Part shown: positions 23,085-33,200 of the stretch, piece after piece
How positions within the stretch are numbered: position 1 is the stretch's first letter
Layout of the letters: the number at the start of each line of letters is the position of its first letter
Assembly: GCA_963920525.1 (NCBI GenBank)
Contig: OY986436.1
Coordinates: 6,932,501 to 6,996,500, forward strand
Reading direction: 5' to 3'
DNA: 64,000 nt
From: Dichetophora obliterata
Lineage: Eukaryota > Arthropoda > Insecta > Diptera > Sciomyzidae
Notes under the pieces: model-generated
Told to the model about the DNA's origin: nothing
The model's input: only the letters and a program-made list of their open reading frames with translations
Database searches by the model: none
Translations under genes and position numbers: made by a program

Positions 23085-23442
23085 AGGCCTATTATGGTTC
23101 ACAATAATATATAATAAACTGGCCATTTCATGCCGACTCCGAACGGCTTATGTTCTCAAGAAGTTTTACATGTCAATTTTTACTCTCTGAAGTTTGCCAT
23201 TGTCTGCAGAGAGGTGACGACCGAACAGAAAAATTAATTCAATTGAAAAAACTTCTCTGTCTGAGCTAGAATTGAACCCGGGCTACCTCGGTTCTTTAGC
23301 TTAGGGGCCACGCACTCTACCCACTAGGCTACAGCCGCCACCAACAGTTCACAAAACAACAGTAATTTCTGTTTTTATTGTGTACATTGCTAATACTTAA
23401 AATAAGACACAGCCGTTTATTGCTGTGAACCGTAATAGGCCT
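23085..23442. mobile_element. MITE nested in foldback arm, AGGCCTATTAYGGTTCACA terminus
   Basis: The two ends AGGCCTATTATGGTTCACA and, in reverse complement, AGGCCTATTACGGTTCACA are nearly perfect 19-base inverted repeats. Without the SINE it contains, the element is only about 108 bp. It interrupts the left arm of the foldback element, whose right arm has no such sequence at the equivalent place. Confidence 0.75.
23105..23346 (-). mobile_element. tRNA-derived SINE
   Basis: Read on the minus strand, the 5' head holds RNA polymerase III promoter elements: box A TAGCCTAGTGGG (23320-23331) and box B GGTTCAATTC (23269-23278), at the spacing of a tRNA. The acceptor stem does not pair, so this is not a tRNA gene. 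A tRNA-unrelated body of about 165 bp and an AT-rich 3' end follow. The 8-base direct repeat GTTCACAA (23097-23104 and 23347-23354) is the target duplication. It lies inside a MITE whose terminus supplied the target. Confidence 0.8.
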
Positions 23443-24248
23443 ATATTGTTTTTAACAGAAAAACTTACTCACGGAAAACATTTTAAGAAGTCATTTGAAA
23501 AGCAATAAATTGACCTTTCCAACGATGTATCGACGAACTCTTTCGACTTATCCGTTGATGAGCTGTGCTCATATGATTATGAAATCAATCTACTATCAAT
23601 GAAACTACTATATTACAAGTTTGAGCGCAATTCTCTCTGAATTTTGTGCAAAAAATCAAAAATTTTTATAGCATCAAATTCCTGATTTATTTAGTTTTCT
23701 TCCCAATGACATCAAAATCATAAACATATCTTCAAAAATAACAAAGTTGGTTATACTTCAAAAATTTCACTAAATTGAAAATATAATGATATTATCTTCT
23801 ACGTAATTGTATTTTGTTAAACATTTGTAATATTTTTGAACTACAACCATCTTTTTTATTTTTAAAGGATATATTTATGATTTTGATGTCATTTTAAAGT
23901 AAATTAAATAAATCATAAATTTAATGCTAAAAAAATGTTGATTTATTACGCAAAATTCAGAGAAAATTGCGCTCAATTTGGAAATTTTGTAGTTTCAACG
24001 GATTGATTTAATTTGATACTTCCTTAGAAACGTCATTTCATGGTTTTTCAAATGAGCTCTTAAAATACATTTTCCGTAAGTTAGTTTTTCTGCTAGAAAC
24101 AATAGTGTGAATCAAAGTCATGAAATACCAATTAACCCCGTAACTCCTAAGGGTGCGAAAATAGACCCCCTCAAATAAAATTTTTTGCTTAACTCGACCT
24201 CTTCTTCACCTCCGTAAATATTAGCACTCTTACATTGGGTGCTCTGTA

Positions 24249-25101
24249 CATTAAAGTGGACCTTATTTTAAAAAGACCACCCCAAGGGCTCAAACTGTTG
24301 TAATTGATGATAAAAAATTCGTGAAAAATTTTAGCAAGATCGGATGTATATAAACCCGTACGCACACGGCTTAAAGTTTGCACAAGTGCCTGAAAGAAAA
24401 AAAATTGTTTTAATATTTTCATATGCAATTCCATTTGGAATAAGAAAACAGTTCAGATTTTTTGTTTTTTCCAAAAAAATTTCAGTTTAGTAAGGGTATT
24501 CACCTCAAATTACTTGAATAACTCAGGGGACAAAATTTTGATTTTTGGATTTTCCCAGCAATATTTGCATTATTTTCGACTAATCTTGGTGCGCTGATTT
24601 CAAAACTATTATTATATTTTTTTTTTCTAGCATGACCAGTTTTTGAGATAAACGTCAGCTTAATCGTTCAATGCCGTGTATCTCAAAAACTGGTGATGCT
24701 AGAAAAAAAGTAATAAAAGTTTTAAAATCAGCGCACCAAGGTTAGTCGAAAATAATGCAAATATTGCTGGGAAAATCCAAAAATAAAAATTTTGTCCCCT
24801 AAGTTATTCAAGTAATTTGAGGTGAATACCCTTATTAAACTGAAAAATTTTTGGAAAAAACAAAAATATATTAACTGTTTCCTTATTCCAAATGGATCTG
24901 CTAATGAAATTAAAAAACAAAAATTTTTCTTTCATGCACTTGTGCAAACTTTAAGCCGTGTGCGCACGGGTTTACATGCATCCTATCTTACTAAAATTTT
25001 ACACGAATTTTTGTTTTCATCTATTAGCGCAGTTTGAGCCCTTGGGACGCTCCATTAAGTGCTTGGAAATTTTCCCCATACAAATAAGGTCCACTCTACT
25101 G
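24249..25101. mobile_element. 853 bp near-complete palindrome, AGTGGACCTTATTT terminus
   Basis: Arms of about 420 bp are inverted copies of each other over their whole length. Blocks include AAGTGGACCTTATTT, CCAAGGGCTCAAACTG, AAGTTTGCACAAGTGC, AATATTTGCATTATTTTCGA and AAAACTGGTGATGCTAG with their complements. TA flanks both ends (24247-24248 and 25102-25103). The central 24493-24832 part begins AAGGGTATTCACC and is the most conserved. It has no coding capacity. This is a MITE of the foldback type; a transcript would form a very long hairpin. Confidence 0.8.
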
Positions 25102-25103
25102 TA

Positions 25104-26087
25104 CATATATTTGATTTAGAAATTGCATATTGTATTGTATAAAAAATAAATTCCAATTTCTTAACTGTAGGGAATAAGTGTAGGTTGTATATTATGAAAA
25201 AATAATTATGCCAGACTACTCTTTAATCAATTTTTCCTCAGGTGTCAATATTTCAGTTTTATGTCTAAGTAAATAGAGAAATGAGAGCAGAAACAATCTC
25301 AAGCACGCGTTGTCCTGCCCTTTCCGGTAGTTAGCGGCGATATGTTTGATTAAGTTATATAAATATTTTCTAATTAATATACATATATGTATATTCACAC
25401 ATATAACATTAAAAAATGGTTATTGTAGGGTTTTCGTAAGAGATTTCGAAATTTTTCTTAGTTATTTTTTGTACATCTAATCATTTACAAATATTACATC
25501 TTACAAAATTTTCTTGTGTCCCTTACAATTTACGAGATGGATCGATTTTCCATCTCCCAAGCAATGAATGCGCAATTCGAGAAAAATCTTCAAAATCTTC
25601 CTTCGCTCATTGCGGCGATCGTTGGAAGATGGATCGCTTTTCGATGCGCGATACAAGAAAAGTTTCCAAAATCTTCCTTCGCTCATTCCGGCGATCGTTG
25701 GAAGATTTATTTTCTAAAAATTTTAAAAAACGATAGTTCTAATATGAAGCAAGCTATTCTACAGTTCTTCTTACAAGTTAGGAACTCTTTTTCCAGAAAC
25801 TACTTCATTACATCGTACTAAAGCGTTTATTTCAGCATTTTTATGTTAAACCCTTATTTGTATTATTAACACCTACAAAATTTTCAGATCTCGAGTTCGA
25901 CTTTCTGCACAGCCTATACGCGAGGATAAGCTTAGCTGCTCATTTATTTTGATACACTAGCTGCGTGCTACTGACAACTTTAAAGCTACAAAATGGCAGA
26001 ACGTTTCTATAGGTTTGTCAAAAGCTTTGTATGGAAACAAAAAAAAATTAACACACATTTTTGTATATTTATTTCTTTGCCACATAG
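25104..26087. other. Upstream of Marf1; short direct repeat, no supported exon
   Basis: At about 25590-25710 a unit with AAAATCTTCCTTCGCTCATT and CGGCGATCGTTGGAAGAT occurs twice, 76 bases apart. From 26060 a pyrimidine-rich tract ends in CCACATAG at 26087, a good 3' splice site. I therefore expect the Marf1 first exon(s) to lie upstream, possibly outside the window. I cannot point to one. Confidence 0.5.
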
Positions 26088-27267
26088 CATTCATCCGGAT
26101 GAAGCGGTCTTCATGAACTACCATGTCGCTCAACAACAACAAATGCAGCATCATCAGCAGCAACAACAACAACAACAACAACGGCTGCAACTCCACCACA
26201 ACCAGCATTTTGGAGTAGTTATGGGTCAGGCTGCTACAGCTGCTGGCACTCTTGTTGGCAATCATTTGGCTCCTGGTCGAGAACTGGATTATTTTCCTAG
26301 TTCAGGATACTTTGCAACGGCTGCGGCTACTACCGCCGCCATTGATATAAACAATAATCGCTACTTTGGCAATAATATTAGCTACAACAAAATGTCGCTC
26401 GATACAAATATGATGACGAAATGTAATAGTACGGCTGGGGTTAATATTAATGGTGACGGCAGTTATCTGCAGCCTCCTGTCATACTGAACACTGGTGGTG
26501 CTGGTCACCGCCATGCACCTGGACTGCCACTGCCACAGCATGTCTCATGCCATGCAGCAGCAGCCACTGCTTCCGGCTGTCACTATGCTCAGAGCAAAGC
26601 CAGAACTTCGTGTTACACACGCAACCGTTATACGCCATATAATCACAATAGAGCCTGTGCCGCCGCTGCTGCTGCTGCAACAGCTGTTGGCAACTCACGC
26701 AACACGCCTGCAGTGCAGGCTGCAATTACTACAGCTGCGGCCATGAACTTTAAATATCAGCAGCAACAGTTTGCACCAATTTATCAGACTGGCCCGTCAG
26801 CAGCAGCAGCAACTACAGCGGTTGCAACTACCCAGCAGAATGCAGCAGCTGCAGCGGCGGCCTATAATCGAGCCGTAGCAACAGCGGTGCAAAATACAAC
26901 GGAAGATCTAACATACGCTCATGCGGTTGCTTCTTCTCTAGGTGCTACCGCTTGTTGTCTACCGACTGAATGCGATATGCCTAAAGTCGCTAACATAACC
27001 ACTTGTGATTCGGGCTCCGAAGTAAGCACAACAAGCGTTGGAGGTGGCATTTCAACTCCTAGTCCCTATAACAGCGTTTCACAACCATATGCAGCTGGAA
27101 CTGATCCCAATCAAACAATCACACTGCAAATCACAAACCTGGACTACTCCATGGACGAGGTTAGTCTGCGCAATTTCTTAATGAATCAGTTGAAGCCGAT
27201 TACACCGGTAGTCTCCTTGGTCTTTGAGGGCAGCTCATATGCCAAAGTAACTGTACCCGATCTATAC
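26088..27267 (+). CDS. Marf1: Marf1 exon with low-complexity N-terminus and start of RRM
   Basis: Begins after the acceptor CCACATAG and ends at the donor in GATCTATAC|GTAAGT. It encodes a Gln run (CAA/CAG at about 26130-26185), Ala-rich stretches, then [18 protein letters not shown] and [15 protein letters not shown]. These are the RNP2-like and RNP1-like strands of an RRM. The frame is open upstream of 26088 to ATG 25993, but that part looks intronic (poly-A and T-rich), so I favour 26113 or an upstream exon for initiation. Confidence 0.85.
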
Positions 27268-30200
27268 GTAAGTAATGCTAAAGAAAAAAATCGAGATGAG
27301 AAAAATTAATAAGTTATAGTATCTGTTACCATAAAGTTCGCCAAACAGGTTGTTTCCTATTTGCACCGTAAGAAGATAGGACATAAACGCATGTTGGTCT
27401 CCTATACACGCGACTCCTCGCTGACAGAGATTAACACGCTACGTTGTCAAGTAGCTGGACTACTCAAAGTAAGTACTAAGTTTTTAAGGTCCTATTTGCG
27501 CTTTTACTTACCTCAATATGCCTCAAAATACATCAATATACGACTTAAGAAATAGTGTAGTAGAAAAGCATTGGTGCTTAGCTTAGTGCTTAACTTCATA
27601 TTTTCGTGTTTCTACAGTGTTTCTCATTACTAGAACATCCCACACATATTTCACTTATCATAAAATATTTGATTTGTTTACAGATCTGATAATATTGTAG
27701 GTAAATTTTAAATTTACAACTTTTGAAAAGATACAGAAAAATGCCGAGACACGTAAACTTAATTTTCGGTCGTAGCATTTAGTGGCATCCCTACTCAGTT
27801 TTTCCGAATCAGGCCAAAATCTCAATATATTCGGATTTTTCAAATTTGATCTTCAAATTCAAAAAGTTAAAAATATTAAAAAAAGAAATTATTTATTTTA
27901 ACAATTAATTTTAACTGTCTTTAAAAAGACCTTGTTGAATCAATGGTCTTGCAAAAGTTAAGCAATTTCGCTTTTTCATTCATGGCTCATTCCATTGTGA
28001 CTCCTACGACAGTTTACTACAAAAGTTTACTTTCTCTTAATTTTATAGACAATTGTTTAAGATCTGCAAAAAAAAACCAATCACCTGTACTAATAGACTT
28101 ACCGTTATTCTATACATTCCCATTAAGAAAAAAATAAAACTTCATTATTTTAACACTAAACTTTTGAATTACTGAATGTGACTATCAGGACAAAATTAGT
28201 ACCCTATTCACATCTTTGATCATTTAGTCATGAATTTTAGCCAAACCACACAATTCTAATTTTTGGTGTTATTATATGTTTTAAATGAATAATGAGGCAA
28301 CCATCTCCAATAGAAAACTATGTGCTAACTATAAACAAACACTACATACAAATTATTGTATTTGTGACAACATTTTATGACTGTCGGGACTAGTAAGAAA
28401 TAAAAATAAAATAAGCATTTATATTACAAGTTCTTTTTTATTTTCTAATAAAAATTAATTATTTTAACATGTTTTTATGCTAATCACTGTCACTAGAGCA
28501 GGCATCAGAGTAACAAAATTCATTTTATATAAGTAAATTTTTTCAAGATCGATGCTGCATATCCATAGTCAAAATAAAAGTCGACTCTAAATTTAATGCA
28601 AGCTTTTTGACAACATATTCTATTAAAAAACTATCAAAAATACTTATGCTAAGTTTAGAGTCGACTTATATTTTGATGGACTGACTCATAGGCCGAGATT
28701 TCTTTAGTTTTTAAAACATATTTTTTAAGCGTGTTAATGCAATTGCACGATATGAGAGGACCTAATCTCTACCCATCCTTTTTCTTAGTTTTTCATTTTC
28801 CTTACGCAACGGAGTTTCTTTTTCAGTTCGCTCACGAATATTTTTGCTTCGCTTTGGCTAACTGACATGTTTTAACATCCACATTCAATGTCGACCGACT
28901 TTTTGCCTTACTCTCAGCGAAATTCATCTGGAAAAAAGTGGAATTATTTTATATGAACTGTTGACAAAAGGACTCAATCAAATGATCGTATTCAACATTT
29001 TTATTGCAGTACGTTAACTTGAAATAAAACTTAAAAGAAACACGGCTAATTTTTAGTAAAACTGATTGCTGAATACATTTTATGTAATTTTATATTTTCC
29101 AACTCGAATATAAAACTCCAATGCTGTTAATTTCATGGTATTTCCCAAATAAAAAGATAAAAATTAAATTATTATTAACCCATTTCTTGGACGTGGCGAA
29201 AACGCAACTTTTAACTATTTTACACCTGAAGCTTACCTGATGTAAACATTTAATTAGCTAGACATTGATTCTAAAAGCCAATGAAAATATCTAATCGACC
29301 TATTTTTGCATTTCGACATAAAAACTTTTGACAATTTTAAGGAAGCGTTTTTATCCTTCTGATAAAATATGTGAAAATAATAATTTTCTAAACTAAAAAA
29401 AAATGTAATAATCATAACTTTTGAAAACATCAACCCTTATTTATGTTGAATTTGAGGAATTTTTTTTTATCAAACCTGTTTTGGCCCAAAACGCAACTTT
29501 TGGGAAAACTAGACTTTTTCGACATTTTTTTTAATTTCCTCTAATTAGCATGTGTAATTTCATGTTTCTAGCTCAACTGGAACTGGTAGCCGCCAGAAAT
29601 GGGCTAAAATAGAATACCATGTACATGTAATTTTATATTTTTGACTGTGACTGTCGGTACAAATTTAAAAGCTTAATAAAACTCTCAAAATAAATTTGAA
29701 AATAATGAGAAAACATATTCTTGTGCCTTTGAATTTTTTAGTTTTTTTTCACAAAAGAAAAATGTTTTAGGAATTAAATTTTTCTGTACCAACATACTTT
29801 TATTCATTTGTGTGTGACTGTTGGGACTTTTGATATACTACTGTTCAATTTTATATAAAATTAAAACTAACTAATTTTTTTTTTATTCTCAATAGTTAAT
29901 GAAACACTGTTTCGAACAGTGACCCAACCTTGTCTTTTAGTTACAAGAAAACCCTTTAACTTAGCTGCGAAACTTAAGCAATGTTTATTGATACAGTAAC
30001 TATCATGAAGTCATACATTCAATAGATAAAAACGTCAATATTAAGCCTTTTTTTATTTTTTATAGATTGAGTATAAATTAACCTTTACCTATACATTGTG
30101 ATTTAAAAAGTTTATGTTGGTGTTTTTATTTAATAGGAAGATTCAATTCTGAAAGTTTAAGCAAAATCTAAGATGGTAAGTGACAAAATTTCAATCGCGA

Positions 30201-33200
30201 ATATTTTGAGATTTTGAACTGATTGGGAAAAACTGAGTATGCCACTAAATTCTACGACCAAAAATAAAGTTCACGTGTCTCGGCGTTTTCGTGTCTGATA
30301 TTCAAGGTGTAACTAAGAATGTAGTTAAAGTTTAATAAGTATTTGTCAATTTTTTAGTGCGAACTTAAACGCTAGTCAAATCAAACTGAGGTTAACTCAC
30401 CAATATTGGACGTTTAAACTCCGTTTAACTAGATTTTTTAGCATTCTTTGAAGTTAAGTTGACTTAAATTATCATATAATGTGTTTCTTTTTTGCCTAAA
30501 CCGAGTTTAAACGTCCAATTTTGGTGAGTTAGGTTAGGTTAGGTTAGAGTGGCTGCCTCAAATTGAGACGCACTTAGGCCAATAAAGCCCATTGTGGTAC
30601 CACAGGGGTTGATCTCCCTTCTCTATTCAAACCAGCTTGAGCTGTTCACAAAGCTTAGGATTCGGTATATCGATATTTCCGAGAGTTCTTCGAGGTCTCT
30701 GAAAAACCAGTTGTTTAGGTGAAGAAAACGTTTTTGAGCCAGCGCTGGGCAAGTGCAGAGAAGGTGTTCTGTAGATTCCACCTCCTCCTCATCTCTACAG
30801 CTTCTGCAGAAGTCGTTGTGGGGTATGTTTAATCTTTGAGCGTGCCTGCCAATAAGGCAGTGCCCTGTCAGGATCCCTATCATGGTGCCAATGTGATCTC
30901 TACTAAGAGATATGAGTTCTTTTGAACGCTTCAGATTGAGTTTGGGCCAGATTTGCCGTGCTATATTACAAGTGTTACCTGCTGACCATCTTTTGTTGGT
31001 GTTAATACAGGATAACTCATGTGTAAGGAGTTTACATGTGGTGAGAGGAATACCAAGGTTTGTCTTGTCTGAAGATAGTTGTTTGGTAGTACCTGTGCGA
31101 GCGAGTTCATCTGCTCTGCAGTTACCTAGAAAATCCCTATGTCCAGGAATCCAGCATAGGATAATTTTGAGCTGCTCTGCCATCTCGTTTAGAGATCTGC
31201 GGCAGTTGAAAACTGTTTCAGATGTTATTTCAACAGTTCCTAGGGCTTTCAGAGCGGCCTGACTGTCAGAAAGTATGCATATATCCATGGAAGATATATA
31301 ATTTTTCTGAAGCCAAGTTAACGCTTCATGTATAGCAGCGATTTCAGCTTGAAATACACTGCAATGGTCAGGGAGCCTGACGGCTATATTGATGCTTAAT
31401 GCTTCTGAGTAGACTCCTCCACCTACTTTGCCATCTAGTTTTGATCCATCCGTAAAGATCTCAATGACATTGTGAGGTGAACGGTTTTCTTGTTCCCACT
31501 CTTCTCGAGAGGGAATGGATACATCGAACTTCCTCTCAAAGAGTAGTTTTTGTGTGATGTAGTCAATGGACCTAGGTAAAGGAGGGAGAAATTTTCTGAT
31601 ACAAGAATGTCCTAGTGTACTTTCTTTCCACTGGGAGGTGGCTACTAGGCGGATGGCTGTATTAGCGGCCATCTGTTTAGCTAGGATGTCAAGTGGTGTA
31701 AGATGGAGCATTGTGTCTAATGCGTCTGTCGGAGTGGTTGTTAGGGCTCCGCTAATGCACAGTTCAGCTGATCTTTGAACTTTACGGAGAAGGTTATGGT
31801 GAGTCTGTTTTTCGAGTGCATGCCACCAGAAAATAGCACCATATAGCAATATTGGCCTTACAACTGCTGTATAAAGCCAGTGAGTAACACTTGGCTGTAA
31901 ACCCCATTTGCTACCCACCGCCTTTTTGCAAGAGTATGGGGCAATGTTCGCTTTTTTGGCTCTTTCGAGCAGATTGGGCTTCCAGTTTAGTTTCCTATCC
32001 AGTATAAGGCCCAGGTATTTTGCTTGATCTTAGAAAATAAGACTTGTATTTCCCAGTTTAGGAGGGCTAATTTGAGGTACATTGTGTTTTCTTGTGAAAA
32101 CTACTAACTCAGTTTTATTAGGATTAACGCTGAGCCCACAGCTGATAGTCCAGTTGACAAGAGTATTTAGGCAGTTTTGCATAATGTCTCGGAGAGTAGA
32201 TATATATTTTCCAGATGTAACAATAGCAACGTCATCGGCATAAGCTATCACCCCGCACCCCTCTAGTTCTAGTTTGCCTAGCAGTTCATTCACTGCTAAA
32301 TTCCAGAGTAGAGGCGATAGAACCCCTCCCTGAGGGGTTCCTCTTGGTACAGATCTTAGCGTGGATGCCGCTCCAAATTTTGCACTTATAATCCTGCCAA
32401 CTAGCATTTGGTTTATGAGTGCTATCAGCGCGGCATCCACCCCAAGCTCCGTCAGCGCACTGGTGATGGCCCCTGCCTCGACGTTATTAAAGGCTCCTTC
32501 TATATCAATAAAAGCTATCATTGTATATTCCTTCAGATAGAGGGATTTTTCAATGATGGAGATTATGGAGTGGAGAGCTGTTTCCACTGATTTGCCTTTG
32601 GTGTAAGCATGTTGAGCTAGAGATAATGGCTTCTTTTCTATCATGGATCTCAAGTGAATATCAATTAATCTCTCGAGGATTTTTAGAAGAAAAGATGAGA
32701 GACTAATTGGTCGAAGGTCTTTTGGGTTTACGTGTGAGCTTTTTCCTGCCTTAGGTATAAAGATAACCTTCACATTACGCCATCGCTGGGGAATGTGGTT
32801 TAGGTCAAGGCAGCTTTGGTAGACCAGCAAAAGCCGCTCCTTAATGATGCCATACGACTTTTGGATTTCAATGGGGGCTATACCATCTGGTCCTGGTGAC
32901 TTAAATGGTTTGAAGCTACTGATTGCCCATTCGAGCTTTGTTTGCGAGAGTATTTCTAGAGATCTGTTCACAGGTGGTAACTGATATTCCTGGATTGGAT
33001 CGTTGTATATCTCTGAACATCCCGGAAAGTGGGTTTCTACTAAAACGTTCAGAGATTCTTCACTGCTTGTGGCCCAAGTACCATCTTCTTTTTTCATGAA
33101 GCTTGGATTGGAGGGAGCCTTAGCTAGAATTTTCCTGAGCCTTGACGCCTCAGAGGTCTGTGACATATTTTCACAGAAGGTCCTCCAGGACTGTCTTTGT

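Larger units (their letters stand above)
22918..24246. mobile_element. Foldback element, CAGGGTGTCC terminus, with nested insertions
   Basis: A large inverted repeat: the left arm (22918-23084, resumed at 23443-23775) is complementary to the right arm (about 23790-24246). Both arms share with the 17.2-17.7 kb copy blocks such as GGTATTTCATGA and GAGTTACGGGGTTA. Outer termini are CAGGGTGTCC and CAGAGCACCC with TA on both sides. Without the 358 bp nested insertion it would be about 970 bp. It is non-coding. The right terminus abuts the next palindrome and shares its TA. Confidence 0.8.
27722..30305. repeat. Pair of ~120 bp inverted repeats 2.3 kb apart in a Marf1 intron
   Basis: The left arm 27722-27840 (GCCGAGACACGTAAACTT, CGGTCGTAGCATTTAGTGGC, TTTTTCCGAATCAGG) is the complement of 30185-30305 with moderate divergence. 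The enclosed sequence carries four dispersed copies of GTGACTGTCGGGAC-like words (near 28176, 28377, 29645 and 29814). It is probably an old long-TIR element; the exact ends and target duplication are not clear. Confidence 0.55.

Noticed and set aside
23262..23344. A tRNA gene on the minus strand
   Set aside because: Box A and box B are present, but the acceptor stem does not pair and the sequence continues into a SINE body with target duplications.
24493..24832. A separate MITE with TA + AAGGGTATTCACC ends at the centre of the 853 bp palindrome
   Set aside because: The palindrome continues without a break on both sides, so a single long element is simpler; the terminus-like motif is noted only as a similarity.
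25993..26087. ATG 25993 as the Marf1 start
   Set aside because: The segment 25993-26087 looks like intron (poly-A, T-rich tract and acceptor CCACATAG), and residues such as KKINTHFCIFISL are unlike the rest of the protein. It cannot be excluded.
25957..26746. Several open frames on both strands over the Gln/Ala-rich Marf1 exon
   Set aside because: They are frame shadows of CAG/CAA and GCA repeats; only the RRM-containing plus frame splices correctly.
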